Shown: piece by piece, positions 35,010-45,264 of the stretch
Position numbering within the stretch: position 1 is the first letter of the stretch
How the letters are laid out: every line of letters begins with the position of its first letter
Assembly (NCBI GenBank): GCA_015660915.1
Contig: JACTTZ010000012.1
Location: 1-61,999 of the forward strand
Length of the DNA stretch: 61,999 nucleotides
DNA from: Methanomicrobia archaeon
GTDB lineage: Archaea; Halobacteriota; Bog-38; Methanoflorentales; Methanoflorentaceae
Direction of reading: 5' to 3'
Made by a program: the position numbers and the translations under genes
Notes under the pieces: model-generated
Databases searched by the model: none
The model's input: the letters and a program-made list of their open reading frames with translations, nothing else
Told to the model about the DNA's origin: nothing

Positions 35010-36179
35010 TTAGAAGTCTGTCTTGACCCTGTATTGATCGATATCGCTCTGCTTCAATCCCTCGAGAAATACGCGAGTTGCTCCTTCCACGTCTCGTGCG
35101 GCAGTTATCGCACGTCCAACTACTAAAATGTCCGCCCCCGACTTCAGAGCATCGTCTATGTTATCTTTTCGTATTCCGCCAGCAACAGCGACCAATTTTG
35201 CGTACTTCTTTACGTGAGAGATGTTTCCCCAAGCGTGCGCAGTGTCTTCAGCGTCGATTGCTCGGTGGAGTTCCACGACGTCAGGCTTGCTCTTCAGTGC
35301 CTTGAGCACGGTCTCCGGCTTGTCGACGTTTAACATATCGATAATGACGTAGATACCGGTTTTATTTGCCTCTTCTATAGCTTTGTCAATCGTTGATGTA
35401 GGCGCGAGTCCCGAGACCACAACTGCATCTGCTGCCTCATCCGCAGCTAACCGTGCCTCTAGGTTCCCGGTATCGAGGGTCTTTAGGTCGGCTACAATAA
35501 AAGAGCTCGGTCGTGCTTTTCGCATTTCTTTGATTATTCCCAAACCATAGCGTTTAATAAGGGGCGTTCCCGCTTCGAGAATGATATGATCGCTTGTCGG
35601 AAGTTGATCCAGCACATTTAAAACTGCGTCTAACTCTGTCAAATCGAATGCTACTTGCAAGTACGGCGGATCCCATAGACGAGTGACCTTGAATCCCATC
35701 ACTGGATGGAGCGACCGGTCTTTCTCATAGAGAACCTTCTCCACCGACGGAAAGTCGTTCAATGCTCGTTTAAGGGCAAGTTTCGTAGCACCGTAGTTGT
35801 AGCGGTAGATCTTCTCATAATCCTGCGCATCCGGGTGGACATAGACGGATACGATCAGTACATATTGCTCGCACAAGTCCTTTGCGAGAACTCCATCTTC
35901 GACAGCGTCCGCCACTGCTTTGGCAACCGCGGCTTGGGCGGGACCGAAAACCCGCGCCGCCTGTTCTAAGTCTTGTATTGTCACCTTCGGCACGATTAGT
36001 GTTGCAGGCTTTGTAAGCAAATTTGGCCTTATTACTGCAAGAAGAGGGGTGTGCCCTTGGGAGAGGTGCGATAATCCACTAGCAAATGCTTGCCCGACTG
36101 GGCCATTTTTGTCTCCTATAAGGAGGTCAACGTGGGCCAATTCAGGATCATTGCCAATTAAAGCTTCGCCTACGTGCAA
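35010..36179 (-). CDS. fae-hps: Bifunctional formaldehyde-activating enzyme/3-hexulose-6-phosphate synthase
   Basis: The N-terminal Fae half (about 160 residues; VGEALIGNDPELAHVDLLIG, GPVGQAFASGLSHLSQGHTP) condenses formaldehyde with tetrahydromethanopterin. The C-terminal Hps half (LQVAFDLTELDAVLNVLDQL, ADLKTLDTGNLEARLA, VAVAGGIRKDNIDDALKSGA) handles hexulose-6-phosphate. In methanogens the fused enzyme supplies ribulose-5-phosphate, with the formaldehyde passed to the C1 carrier. The start appears to be TTG 36179 with GAGGA upstream. The 389-residue length is typical. Confidence 0.95.
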   Translation of the reverse strand: MHVGEALIGNDPELAHVDLLIGDKNGPVGQAFASGLSHLSQGHTPLLAVIRPNLLTKPATLIVPKVTIQDLEQAARVFGPAQAAVAKAVADAVEDGVLAKDLCEQYVLIVSVYVHPDAQDYEKIYRYNYGATKLALKRALNDFPSVEKVLYEKDRSLHPVMGFKVTRLWDPPYLQVAFDLTELDAVLNVLDQLPTSDHIILEAGTPLIKRYGLGIIKEMRKARPSSFIVADLKTLDTGNLEARLAADEAADAVVVSGLAPTSTIDKAIEEANKTGIYVIIDMLNVDKPETVLKALKSKPDVVELHRAIDAEDTAHAWGNISHVKKYAKLVAVAGGIRKDNIDDALKSGADILVVGRAITAARDVEGATRVFLEGLKQSDIDQYRVKTDF

Positions 36180-36273
36180 TTCGGATTCCTCTGCTTTTTT
36201 TAAACAGAGTTAGTAGTGGACATTTTATCTATATAGCTTTCCTTTTGACGCTGCGCCACGCACGTGTGCAGAA

Positions 36274-37278
36274 TTAAGCCCGCCTCGCTGTCAGATAGAC
36301 TTGGAGCAGCTTTTTGCTCAGTGGATGAATATCGTGGCTTTGAACGGTTTTTCGCGCGTTTGCGCCGAGTGTTTTCGCAGCTGCCTTATTTGCCACAAGC
36401 TCTTTGATTGCGCTTTCAAGTTCATCATTCGTTGTGAATTTGACGCAGTTCTGGCCATCTACGAAGTCGCTGTACGCGGGCAGATCTCGTAATATTAGAG
36501 GCAATCCACAAGCAGCTGCTTCAAGAACAGCAATCCCCTGATTCTCCTCATAGCTGGGAAAAATAAAGACTTCTGCAGCACTGAGGGCTGAACAAACGCT
36601 TCTCACTCTGCCAGTGAACAGCGCATTTTTAGGGGCGCCTGCAACCACCTTTCTAGCAGCTCGCGGAAAGAATGGCCTCGCTAAGATCCTTCCGGCCCAC
36701 ACAAATTGAAAGCGCGGAAGCCTCTTGGCGATGTCGACGAAATCAACGATACCTTTTCGTAAAAAAACTAACCCAACTGAGAGCACCAAGGGTCTTTCAT
36801 CCAAAGCGTATTCCGCTTTAAATTCCGTTGCGCGCTTCTTATTGCACACGTATAAGCTTGAATCAATACCGTTGCTGATGACCTCAATTCTCCGCCTGAT
36901 TTTAAGCGTTTTTGTCAATACGTCCTTCGTGTGTGCAGAAGGTGCGATGCAGACGTCTGCCAAATTGTAGTAGAGGTGCAGATACCCTTTTAAACAGACG
37001 CTGATCAATTTTGCTGCAAAATAGCTATCAGAGACATCTTGTGGCGTCGTATGGGCGTGCAGTATTACCGCTTTGTGCAGCGCTTTGTGGAAGAGCACCA
37101 AAATAAGAGCGATCGGCCCGAACGTGTGGGCGTGCAGCACGTCACAAATTTTGAATGCATTTTTATAGAAGTGCACTCCTTCTGACTCGAGCAACCTCAA
37201 CATTTTTTGGGTGTTCTTAATGCTGGTGAGGATACCACTCTCGCCGTACGTACCATAAATCAAGTTCACGCTCAACAT
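36274..37278 (-). CDS. GT4-family glycosyltransferase
   Basis: A GT-B family 4 protein of about 334 residues. It shows the N-terminal GTYGESGILTSIKNTQKML, DVLHAHTFGPIALIL, VISNGIDSSLY, LVLSVGLVFLRKGIVDFVD, and the donor-site FIFPSYEENQGIAVLEAAACGLP with the EX7E glutamates. It is not close to the ECGIAT-type paralogues in the window. TTG 37299 is an alternative start. Its stop lies about 95 bases before fae-hps on the same strand. Confidence 0.86.
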   Translation of the reverse strand: MLSVNLIYGTYGESGILTSIKNTQKMLRLLESEGVHFYKNAFKICDVLHAHTFGPIALILVLFHKALHKAVILHAHTTPQDVSDSYFAAKLISVCLKGYLHLYYNLADVCIAPSAHTKDVLTKTLKIRRRIEVISNGIDSSLYVCNKKRATEFKAEYALDERPLVLSVGLVFLRKGIVDFVDIAKRLPRFQFVWAGRILARPFFPRAARKVVAGAPKNALFTGRVRSVCSALSAAEVFIFPSYEENQGIAVLEAAACGLPLILRDLPAYSDFVDGQNCVKFTTNDELESAIKELVANKAAAKTLGANARKTVQSHDIHPLSKKLLQVYLTARRA

Positions 37279-37313
37279 GGTGTTATGACGTTGCGCCAAG
37301 GGTTCGGGTCAGT

Positions 37314-39452
37314 CTAAGCTATCATGCTGTCATTTAGTATATTGAGACTTCGCTTAATAGTCTCCAATGGGAGCGTGAGCACGCTATCGCCAATTACTAT
37401 GGAGAGAGCTTCCCCGCCGACAGTTCCGATTGCAGCGAAGGGAACGCCCCGTGCATCAAGTACAGTCAAGATAGAGTTGAGTTCTCCAGGGTCGACGGTC
37501 AAAATCGCTCTGCCGGATGTCTCGGAAAATAGTTCAGTCTCTTCGTTTAGGCAGTGAGACAAGTCAACTTTCGCGCCTAAACGCGTGCACATGTATGCGA
37601 GCGCAGTCAAAATACCTCCCCGTCCGACATCGTTAGCAGCAGAGATCTTTCCTGTTTCTACAGCCTCTACCAGCGAGTCGATAGTTGTCTTGATCCCCAC
37701 GCGCGGTTTTGGGGCGACCCCACCTATTCCAAACAGTTCAGCGAACTCCGATCCTCCGTACTCCGGATACGTTACGCCTACCATTACTATCGCGTCGCCT
37801 TCGTGGTTGAAAAACGCTGAAGGGACGTTAGATACGTCGTTGAGAATTCCTACCATTCCGATTGAAGGGGTAGGGATGATCGCCGTATGGAACTCTTCGC
37901 TCTCGTTGTAGAGTGAGACGTTTCCGCCGACGATGGGCGTGTCAAGGATGCGCGCAGCGTGAGAGAGTCCTGCTACCGCTCGTTCAAGCTGGTAAAAGAC
38001 CTCTTTCTTTTCTGGGTTACCGAAGTTGAGACAATTGACAAACGCGATTGGCATCGCTCCTTTGACCGCCAAATTCATAGCATTTTCAAAAACAGTTGCT
38101 GCTGCTCCTTTAAATGGATCGGCAGCCACTTGCGTAGGATTGCAGCCGGAAGACAGCGCTATGCCCCGAGGCGCATCGATCGAGAGAACCGCAGCCCCTC
38201 CGCCGGGTTTATCCATAGTTCGCGTTTGGACCTCGTGGTCGTATTGCTTATACACCCACTCTTTTGATGCTACGTTCGGCGAGGAAAGAACGCGCAATGC
38301 CTTTTCTTGAAGCGTTACGCCACGGACCACAGGCTGTTCCTGACGCGGTAATACCTCTGGAAACTCCGTGGTGCATAATGGCGCCCCTTCGGTGAGCAGT
38401 TTGATCGGTATGTCTGCGACTATGACCCCGCGGCACTCAACGATATACTTTGGTTCTTCGATTACTTCTCCGATCACGGCAGCGTTCAAATCGTACTTGA
38501 GGGCGAGGCTAAGCATATCGTCAACGTGCTCTGGCAACACTTCGAACACCATGCGTTCTTGTGATTCTGAAACCAATATCTCTCTCGGAGTCATCCCGGC
38601 CTCTCGCAAAGGAATGGCATCGAGCGTGATCCGCCCTCCAAACGTTGAACACATCTCAGCGGAAGCGCCCGACAATCCAGCCGCGCCGAGATCGCGGCAC
38701 GCTAGAACGTAACCTTTGTTGACTGCTTCGAGCGTTGCATCGATAAGCAGTTTTTCCGTGTAAGGGTCGCCTATTTGGACCGAAGGCCGATCAGACGCTT
38801 CTGATTCTTCACTAAGATCGCGCGAAGCAAACGATGCTCCTCCCAGTCCATCACGTCCAGTAGAAGACCCTATGAGAAGGATTTTACTGCCTGGTGTTTT
38901 CACACGCCCGGTCACAAGCCCCTCAACTTGGCCAAGCCCTACGCATACCACGTTAACGAGCGGGTTGCCATCGTAACTCGGATGAAAGAGGACCTCTCCG
39001 TTGACCACGGGCACGCCTATGCAGTTGCCGTAGTCGCTAATTCCTTGGACGACGTGTTCAAATAGGTACCGATTCTTCTCCCTTTCCAGATTCCCAAAGT
39101 AGAGGCAATCCATGAGAGCGATTGGCTGAGCACCCATCGAAATTACATCGCGAACGATCCCACCCACGCCGGTCGCAGCGCCGTCGTACGGATCAACGTA
39201 TGACGGATGATTGTGACTCTCCATCGCTATCGCGAGAGTGAGTCCATCGCTTAACTTGATGATGGCTGCATCGTCACCAGGACCTATAATGACCACATCC
39301 CCGCGCGTGGGCATTGTCTGTAAGAGCGGCTTGCTTGTGCGATAAGCGCAGTGCTCTGACCACAGGTTTTCGAATATCGCACTTTCGACTTCGTTCGGCG
39401 GGCGACCGAGTGTTTCAGTGATAATTCGAGCGTCAGCGTCTTTCAGTACCAT
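37314..39452 (-). CDS. purL: Phosphoribosylformylglycinamidine synthase subunit PurL
   Basis: The ATP-dependent amidator of formylglycinamide ribotide in purine synthesis; it needs PurQ and PurS, which are not adjacent. The 712-residue small-type PurL has the N-terminal [37 protein letters not shown] near residue 85, [15 protein letters not shown] near 190, and the second AIRS-like half with [19 protein letters not shown] lies before the ATG. A glycosyltransferase follows on the same strand within 40 bases. Confidence 0.96.
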   Translation of the reverse strand: MVLKDADARIITETLGRPPNEVESAIFENLWSEHCAYRTSKPLLQTMPTRGDVVIIGPGDDAAIIKLSDGLTLAIAMESHNHPSYVDPYDGAATGVGGIVRDVISMGAQPIALMDCLYFGNLEREKNRYLFEHVVQGISDYGNCIGVPVVNGEVLFHPSYDGNPLVNVVCVGLGQVEGLVTGRVKTPGSKILLIGSSTGRDGLGGASFASRDLSEESEASDRPSVQIGDPYTEKLLIDATLEAVNKGYVLACRDLGAAGLSGASAEMCSTFGGRITLDAIPLREAGMTPREILVSESQERMVFEVLPEHVDDMLSLALKYDLNAAVIGEVIEEPKYIVECRGVIVADIPIKLLTEGAPLCTTEFPEVLPRQEQPVVRGVTLQEKALRVLSSPNVASKEWVYKQYDHEVQTRTMDKPGGGAAVLSIDAPRGIALSSGCNPTQVAADPFKGAAATVFENAMNLAVKGAMPIAFVNCLNFGNPEKKEVFYQLERAVAGLSHAARILDTPIVGGNVSLYNESEEFHTAIIPTPSIGMVGILNDVSNVPSAFFNHEGDAIVMVGVTYPEYGGSEFAELFGIGGVAPKPRVGIKTTIDSLVEAVETGKISAANDVGRGGILTALAYMCTRLGAKVDLSHCLNEETELFSETSGRAILTVDPGELNSILTVLDARGVPFAAIGTVGGEALSIVIGDSVLTLPLETIKRSLNILNDSMIA

Positions 39453-39564
39453 CTCTGCCCTCCTATGACGTCTTTAAGAGTTAAACCTTGGCAATACTTT
39501 TTATGCGTTGAATAGAACTGCTTTTTATTGCGTCCGTGATGCAGTGGGCGAGGGTGAGCAAACG

Positions 39565-40272
39565 GTGAGCATTTATCTCGGTTGCAGCGGATGGCATTAT
39601 GATCACTGGCGGGATATCTTTTACGACTCGCGTCGGCACTATCTAGAACAATACGCACGATTTTTTCACTCTGTCGAAGTCAATTCGACATTTTATCAAT
39701 TTCCAAAAGAAGCTCAGCTGAAAAACTGGTACGCCGCGACGCCGGATAACTTTCTTTTCTCTATTAAGGTGAACAGGCACATTACACACACGAGGCGCCT
39801 ACGCGATGTACGTAGAGCCCTTGGCGACTTCTTCGAAATTTGCACAGCATTGGGACACAAGCTGGGCCCATTTCTCGTAGGGCTTCCTTCGAGCTTTAAA
39901 AAAGATCTGGAGCGGTTTAACGAGTTTCTTTCGCTTCTTCCTGATTACCGCTTTGCCTTTGAGTTTCGCCACGACTCGTGGTATAGCTACGATGTTCTTG
40001 ACCGTCTAAAAGAGCAACGCAATCTGGCTTTGGTGATGCTCGGTGCGCAATTCGACAACAACATCGAATGCTTCACGGATTTCGCTTACATTAGGTGGCA
40101 CGCGCGCGGCGGGAATCTTGACGTTTACTGGTCGGACGAAATAGATTACTGGGCGTGCCGAATCTGCGAGGTTGCACAAAAAGCTGACGTCTTCGGCTAC
40201 TGGAACAACGACGCGCACGGCTATGCACCAAAGAACTGCTTGGATCTAACTCGCAGGCTGAACTTGCAATGA
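39565..40272 (+). CDS. DUF72 domain-containing protein
   Basis: A TIM-barrel-like protein of the DUF72 (YecE) family, about 235 residues. The pattern is complete: IYLGCSGWHYDHWRDIFYD, FFHSVEVNSTFYQFPKE, NFLFSIKVNRHITHTRRL, FAFEFRHDSWY and the end FGYWNNDAHGYAPKNC. GTG 39565 with GGTGA upstream fits the conserved start. The function is not established. It is divergent from purL. Confidence 0.9.
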   Translation: MSIYLGCSGWHYDHWRDIFYDSRRHYLEQYARFFHSVEVNSTFYQFPKEAQLKNWYAATPDNFLFSIKVNRHITHTRRLRDVRRALGDFFEICTALGHKLGPFLVGLPSSFKKDLERFNEFLSLLPDYRFAFEFRHDSWYSYDVLDRLKEQRNLALVMLGAQFDNNIECFTDFAYIRWHARGGNLDVYWSDEIDYWACRICEVAQKADVFGYWNNDAHGYAPKNCLDLTRRLNLQ

Positions 40273-40453
40273 CCGCCGTCATCGCGAGTTATCATGAGTG
40301 CGGCCCGAACAGGCAAGTCTCTGCGGGCGAGAGACTTGCTATGCTAGGCGCTCTGCAAAAGAGAGTAAGCAAAGTCGATAACGTCGTTGTCGGGTCTCTA
40401 GACAAAGAGGGCAACGCTAAAGACGTCGGGAAGACGCTATCAGTGCGGAAAGA

Positions 40454-40774
40454 TTACCCGAACAGGGCGCCAAGTCCTTCCATCCCTGTTTCTTCCTCTT
40501 CCTCTTTCTCCTTCTCTTTTTCCTCTTCGACTTTCGCTTCTTCTTTCGCTTCTTTAGGTGCGGGGGCTGCTGGTGCAGCTACTGCAGGCGCTCCTGTAAA
40601 TACCGCTTTAGATATGGCATCGTCAATATTGATGCCCTCGAGTGCTGCAATAAGTGCCTTTGCCCTTGCCTCGTTGACTGTCGCGCCTGCTGCGCCGAGG
40701 ACGTTCGTAACGCCCTCTTCGGTTACCTCTTTCCCAGTCGCGTGCAAAACTAGTGCTGCATATACATATTCCAT
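40454..40774 (-). CDS. rpl12: 50S ribosomal protein P1 (archaeal L12)
   Basis: The multi-copy stalk protein that recruits translation GTPases. The 106-residue protein has the N-terminal dimer domain ([20 protein letters not shown]), an Ala/Pro hinge, a long Lys/Glu stretch and the conserved acidic tail MEGLGALFG shared with P0. AAGGTGA precedes the ATG. It ends the rpl11-rpl1-rpl10-rpl12 operon. Confidence 0.96.
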   Translation of the reverse strand: MEYVYAALVLHATGKEVTEEGVTNVLGAAGATVNEARAKALIAALEGINIDDAISKAVFTGAPAVAAPAAPAPKEAKEEAKVEEEKEKEKEEEEETGMEGLGALFG

Positions 40775-40807
40775 TTCGCTATCACCTTTGCTAAATCGCT
40801 GATCAAA

Positions 40808-41830
40808 TTATTCAAACAACGCTCCTAAACCGGCCATACCCGATTCAGATTCCTTCGTCTCGTTCGTCTCTTCATCCTCGTGTGCTTTTTCTTTTTCCTG
40901 CGTTGGTGCATCCTCAACTGACACAGGCGTCGTTGTAGCGGCACCTTTCAAGGCGATGAGATTATCATCCAGCGCGTCGTTCGGAAGTTCATCAACAAGC
41001 GTCATTGCAACGCTTTGTGCCCTTGAGAGCAGTAGTTTCAGCACCTCGGGTTCAAAGATCTCAGCTTCCAAAGCGAGATTCATTGCTTCAGATGAGCCCT
41101 TCTGAAGCAGCGTCGCAACCGTTAGTGACGTTGGGTATTCGACGCTAATCGATAGGTTAACCGCCCTTGAGATAGCCAAGACAAATTGGCCAAAATACGC
41201 TTGCTCGTCGATGTGTAGATCATCGGGCTTATAAATCACTTCTCCGTCGTATGCTGCGCGGAGGTACAGACCAACTTCCATAGGATAGATCTCAAGGCGC
41301 TGAAGCACATCAGCGAGCCGTGCGCTGATCGATTCACCTGCTTTCACCACCGTTTTAGTCTCACGTATCACAATTTTGCCTTTCTCGATGGCGGCGGGTA
41401 TTCCAGCGTTTTGAAGATCACCAACTATCGGCCCGGGTCTGAAGGACGTTGGTCCTTTTTCGACTATAATATCCCTTGGCGCTTTCTCGCCCGCTTTCGC
41501 TGGCGCTGGAGTTCTGCTATTCTCGAGCAGTTTAAAAAGCTTAAACGGATTTAGATTTGTGAAGATGAGAGCCGTTGGTCCTTCAACGTTTTCGAACAAC
41601 TCTTGCGTTGCCTCGCCAGATTCCTCAAGCGCGCGATGAATGAGCGTGTTCCGGGCCACTTGTATCTTCGCGACGTCCTTTAGTTCAGCACGAATGCCTT
41701 GGAATTGACGCGCGGGGATTCCGTGAATGCTGACCACCGCGATGACGTCGTGCCCCTGGGCATCGGCTTTAATACGATTGACTTCCTCGTCTTTCCAAAT
41801 CGGTCGGTGCACGTTTTGAGCTGCCGCCAT
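40808..41830 (-). CDS. rpl10: 50S ribosomal protein L10 (P0)
   Basis: The stalk base protein that anchors P1 dimers on rRNA. The 340-residue sequence has the rRNA-binding start (WKDEEVNRIKADAQGHDVIAV), GPTALIFTNLNPFKLFKLLE, the P1-binding helices, and the C-terminal GMAGLGALFE tail similar to P1. It starts directly after the rpl1 stop. Confidence 0.96.
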   Translation of the reverse strand: MAAAQNVHRPIWKDEEVNRIKADAQGHDVIAVVSIHGIPARQFQGIRAELKDVAKIQVARNTLIHRALEESGEATQELFENVEGPTALIFTNLNPFKLFKLLENSRTPAPAKAGEKAPRDIIVEKGPTSFRPGPIVGDLQNAGIPAAIEKGKIVIRETKTVVKAGESISARLADVLQRLEIYPMEVGLYLRAAYDGEVIYKPDDLHIDEQAYFGQFVLAISRAVNLSISVEYPTSLTVATLLQKGSSEAMNLALEAEIFEPEVLKLLLSRAQSVAMTLVDELPNDALDDNLIALKGAATTTPVSVEDAPTQEKEKAHEDEETNETKESESGMAGLGALFE

Positions 41831-42472
41831 TTATATCAGCCTCACTGCGGGCCCCATCGTCGTCTTTACGTAGACTGAGGCGATGTTTTGTGTACCATTG
41901 GCAAGTTTCGACTCTACGGTACTGAGAAGTGCTTCAATATTGGCCGCGATATCTTCGGCACTCATACTTAGATTTCCGACCAATGCGTGAAAGGTTGGCT
42001 TATCCTTTGTGCGCACCTTCACTGTATTCTTAAGCCTGCGAATAATAGCGGTAGGATCGGCGCTGGACAGTATAGGATCGGGCATCTTACCTTTGGGACC
42101 GAGAATTGGCCCGAAACTCTTGCCTATGGAAGGCATCATCGGGGCTTCTGCAACAAAAAAGTCAATATCTTTCGTCGTTGTTCTGATGAGTTTCTTGTCG
42201 CCGCTCATCTTATCGAGATCTTCAGGAGAAATTATGAGGTCCGCCCCGCCGCTTTGCGATTTGATGGCGAGATCACCCCGAGCAAAAACGCCGATTTTCG
42301 TCGGCTTACCGCGCCCGTTCGGCAGGATGATTGACTCTGTGATCCGGTTTTTTGGCTGGCTTAAGTCGACGTTCTTCAGATTGACAATCAGATCTACGCT
42401 CTCGGTGAACTTTCTTTTGGGTGCTGACTCAATCGCGTCATTGACCGCTTTTATAGTGTTTTCGTTGACCAT
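41831..42472 (-). CDS. rpl1: 50S ribosomal protein L1
   Basis: An rRNA-binding protein of the L1 stalk; in methanogens it also represses its own operon by binding an mRNA mimic of its rRNA site. The 213-residue protein shows FTESVDLIVNLKNVDLSQPKNRI, ILPNGRGKPTKIGVFA and GKSFGPILGPKGKMPDPI. GGAGGG precedes the ATG. I could not identify a clear L1 operator, though the gap of about 70 bases before it is a place to look. Confidence 0.96.
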   Translation of the reverse strand: MVNENTIKAVNDAIESAPKRKFTESVDLIVNLKNVDLSQPKNRITESIILPNGRGKPTKIGVFARGDLAIKSQSGGADLIISPEDLDKMSGDKKLIRTTTKDIDFFVAEAPMMPSIGKSFGPILGPKGKMPDPILSSADPTAIIRRLKNTVKVRTKDKPTFHALVGNLSMSAEDIAANIEALLSTVESKLANGTQNIASVYVKTTMGPAVRLI

Positions 42473-42544
42473 GCTCCCTCCGTAGTATCGTCGACCACGC
42501 CTGTGATCTCCTACGGTACATTCTCCAGACGGGGTAACCTTACT

Positions 42545-43036
42545 TCAATCTTTCGTCGGAGCAGAATCCTCGGCAAACAGATCTGTGTATTCGCCGGCGT
42601 CTAAGGCCTTTTGAACGTCCCTTGCCGGTTTTTCATCGACAGTGACGCCCATCGATACACACGTGCCCAAGATCTCTTTGACCGTGTTTTTCAGCTCGTA
42701 CGAAAGCGAGTTTGGCCATTTCAACTTCGCTATCTTAATTGCTTGGGCAACGCTGATATTGCCTGCCGTCCCTTCGCCAGACGATCCTTTCTCTATCCCC
42801 GCCTCTATGAGCACAAGTGCCGATGCGGGAGGTATTCCTATTTCGAGCGTCACATTCTTTTTGTCGTCGACAATGACTTTTACCGGTACCTGCATGCCGT
42901 TGTATGAGGCAGTTTTTTCGTTTATGTCGTCAACGACCGCCTTAATGTTAATCCCGAGGGGTCCTAGGGAAGGTCCGATCGGCGGGCCGGGGCTTGCTTT
43001 GCCCCCCGGAATTAATACCTCGATTACGTCGACCAT
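42545..43036 (-). CDS. rpl11: 50S ribosomal protein L11
   Basis: A protein of the GTPase-associated centre. It has VDVIEVLIPGGKASPGPPIG at the N-terminus, PSLGPLGINIKAVVDDINEK, and MQVPVKVIVDDKKNVTLEIG. About 163 residues is normal for archaea. ATG 43036 is chosen because GAGGAG lies upstream; a GTG at 43045 is possible. Its start is 1 base past the spt5 stop. Confidence 0.96.
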   Translation of the reverse strand: MVDVIEVLIPGGKASPGPPIGPSLGPLGINIKAVVDDINEKTASYNGMQVPVKVIVDDKKNVTLEIGIPPASALVLIEAGIEKGSSGEGTAGNISVAQAIKIAKLKWPNSLSYELKNTVKEILGTCVSMGVTVDEKPARDVQKALDAGEYTDLFAEDSAPTKD

Positions 43037-43037
43037 G

Positions 43038-43517
43038 TTATTCACGCTCCTCTTTGCTCAACACTCGCACGTGATCACCGCGCACCGTAATGGGAATCGG
43101 AACCATGGCTTCGAAAAGCTCTACCGTGATCTCTTCACGTCGTTCGTCAATTCGCTTTACGCGGGCTCGTTCTCCTTTAAAAGGCCCTGCAATGAGCTCA
43201 ATGATGTCACCATCTTCAATTCCTGCTACAGCTGGTTTTGGTGTCAAGAAATGCTCGATCTCTGCGAACTTTGTGTTTCCCTTCACCACGCCACGCGCGT
43301 GTGGTATGCCTTGAATTGCTTGTTCTACCGTTTCAAAGGAGGTTGTCTCCACAAGCACGTACCCTTTGAGTTCCTTTGGAACGAGTATCGCGCGAATATC
43401 ATAATTCTCCTTTTTGGCAGCGAGTGCCAGCAAGTTGGCTACAGCGCGTTCTTGATTCGCCGTGGTCTTTATGGCGTAAATTGAAGATTCGAGCTCATTT
43501 TGCTCTTGACTGGACAT
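43038..43517 (-). CDS. spt5: Transcription elongation factor Spt5 (NusG homologue)
   Basis: Binds the RNA polymerase clamp with Spt4 to raise processivity. The NGN domain ([40 protein letters not shown]) is followed by a KOW domain ([21 protein letters not shown]). The 159-residue size is typical for archaea. It lies between secE and rpl11 in the conserved archaeal order. Confidence 0.95.
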   Translation of the reverse strand: MSSQEQNELESSIYAIKTTANQERAVANLLALAAKKENYDIRAILVPKELKGYVLVETTSFETVEQAIQGIPHARGVVKGNTKFAEIEHFLTPKPAVAGIEDGDIIELIAGPFKGERARVKRIDERREEITVELFEAMVPIPITVRGDHVRVLSKEERE

Positions 43518-43538
43518 TGTCTCCCTCTCGATGACTCG

Positions 43539-43994
43539 CTAACTCGTGACTGACGTAGCAGTCGCGTTCCTCGTTTCATTCACCACTGAGGCATTGGTAT
43601 TGTTTGTCGTTGCGTTGCTCACCGCTTGAGTGATGTTCAGTTCGCTGCTGGGTGTTGGACTTGCAGTCGCGTGCGTCGCGTTGGCTAGGGTCTGCGGTGC
43701 TTGTACCATAGCTAGATATATCAAAAAGCCAGCTACTCCGATTATTACGATTCCTAGTGCAGCAACCTTCGCTATCGTTGAAAACTCCTCTCGCGTCGGC
43801 CGTCTTGTTAGCGTCAGGATTCTTCGATACTCACCAAGCTTGCGCTCGATAGTCTTTCGAGAGAAACGCCCTTCTGTTGGGGTCTCTTGTGGCTTAGAAA
43901 GCTTCGAAGCGGCACCCTCTCTTTTTTTGTCTTCCGTGGGGGGTTCTCGTTGCTTTTTGGACTTGGGCGAAGGAGTCCTCTGTTTTTTAGCCAT
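43539..43994 (-). CDS. secE: Protein translocase SecE with long sequon-rich external tail
   Basis: The small essential subunit of the SecYE channel. The core is recognisable: KLGEYRRILTLTRRPTREEF (amphipathic helix) and a single membrane segment VAALGIVIIGVAGFLIYLAM. At 151 residues it is more than twice the usual archaeal size of about 60. A basic, disordered N-terminal extension of about 50 residues precedes the core. A tail of about 50 residues after the membrane segment carries seven N-x-S/T sites (NAT, NIT, NAT, NNT, NAS, NET, NAT). With SecE topology the tail would face outside, where N-glycosylation occurs. Confidence 0.85.
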   Translation of the reverse strand: MAKKQRTPSPKSKKQREPPTEDKKREGAASKLSKPQETPTEGRFSRKTIERKLGEYRRILTLTRRPTREEFSTIAKVAALGIVIIGVAGFLIYLAMVQAPQTLANATHATASPTPSSELNITQAVSNATTNNTNASVVNETRNATATSVTS

Positions 43995-44120
43995 CGTACA
44001 TTTACCGAACTACAGTGCAGCAAAAACGCGCAAAGTGAATATCGGCGCCCGAGGCGGCGCTCTATACCACTTTGCGTCTCGATAGTATAAATTATTTTGT
44101 GGAGGATTTTCCGCCGAGGC

Positions 44121-45230
44121 TTATTTGACGAAGTCTATGCCGTATCGTTGAGCCCCAGTTTTTATCTTGAGCGTTTCGCTCTTGCCATAGATTTGCGGCG
44201 ACTTAACGCCCGTGACAATAAGCAACGTCCGCACCATGTGATCAAGCTCGGGGTCGATCTGTGCTCCCCAAATTATGCGCGCGTCGGGGTCGATGCGCTC
44301 ATAAACTTCCTGTACGACACCTTCCGCCTCAGTCACGGTCATGTCCGTGCCTCCGATGACGTTGACTATGGCAGCCGTAGCGCCTGAGATGTCGACGTCC
44401 AGAAGCGGACTTCTTAAAGCTTTCTTCACCGAGTCAACCGCTTTGTCTTCGGCATCCGACTCGCCAAGCCCGATCATTGCAACGCCCCCTCTTTGCATGA
44501 CAGTTCTGACGTCAGCAAAGTCGAGGTTGATAAGTCCGGGTTTTGTAATGAGCTCGGTAATACCCTTGACGGCTCGCATCAGTACTTCATCAGACACCTT
44601 GAACGCCGCTTGCAACGGCAATCGAGGCACCACTTCTAACAGTCGGTCGTTTGGTACGACGATAACCGTATCTGCCATCTCACGTAACCGCTCAAGCCCC
44701 GCTTCGGCATTGGCCCTTCGGACCATGCCCTCTACGCCGAACGGGAGCGTCACAACGGCAATCGTCAGAGCGCCCGCATCACGTGCCGCTTCTGCGACGA
44801 CAGGCGAGGCGCCAGTGCCCGTGCCCCCGCCTAAACCGGCCGTAATAAATACCATGTCCGCCCCTGCAACGCTTGCGCGCAATTCTTCTTGGCTTTCGAG
44901 CGCGGCTTCTTCGCCTATCTGGGGCAGTGAACCAGCGCCGAGTCCGCGCGTTCGTTCTCTTCCTATCAGGATTTTCCGATCCGCTGTCGTGCTTCTCAGG
45001 TGCTGAGCGTCCGTATTGAGCGCAATAAGTTCTGCTCCTTCGATTCCCTCTTCCGTCATCCGCGTGATGGTATTGGATCCCGCGCCGCCACATCCGAGAA
45101 CGATAATGTTGGTTTGTAGCGTTTTGAGCACTTCCTCGAGCTCTTGGTCAGGGGTATAGGACGGTTGCGGTGATCCGCTTTTTTCGTCGCTTGCGCCCCG
45201 TGCAAGCGCGTCTTCAATTATCGACTTCAT
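44121..45230 (-). CDS. ftsZ: Cell division protein FtsZ
   Basis: A tubulin-like GTPase that forms the division ring. The 369-residue protein has [15 protein letters not shown], the GTP signature [17 protein letters not shown] near residue 130, and the T7 synergy loop [12 protein letters not shown] near 230. A disordered N-terminal 30 residues precedes the core. It is the first of two genes before secE and follows dtd2 on the same strand by 34 bases. Confidence 0.96.
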   Translation of the reverse strand: MKSIIEDALARGASDEKSGSPQPSYTPDQELEEVLKTLQTNIIVLGCGGAGSNTITRMTEEGIEGAELIALNTDAQHLRSTTADRKILIGRERTRGLGAGSLPQIGEEAALESQEELRASVAGADMVFITAGLGGGTGTGASPVVAEAARDAGALTIAVVTLPFGVEGMVRRANAEAGLERLREMADTVIVVPNDRLLEVVPRLPLQAAFKVSDEVLMRAVKGITELITKPGLINLDFADVRTVMQRGGVAMIGLGESDAEDKAVDSVKKALRSPLLDVDISGATAAIVNVIGGTDMTVTEAEGVVQEVYERIDPDARIIWGAQIDPELDHMVRTLLIVTGVKSPQIYGKSETLKIKTGAQRYGIDFVK

Positions 45231-45264
45231 GTCGTATCCTCCACTTCATAGTCTGCAAGACGTA

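Noticed and set aside
40269-40802. Open frame opposite rpl12
   Set aside because: It consists of Ser/Phe runs that are the complement of the Glu/Lys-rich stalk-protein tail.
44341-45006. Long open frame of 221 codons antisense to ftsZ
   Set aside because: It is a mirror of FtsZ codon bias, with Ser/Pro/Thr-rich low-complexity sequence; FtsZ is certain on the other strand.
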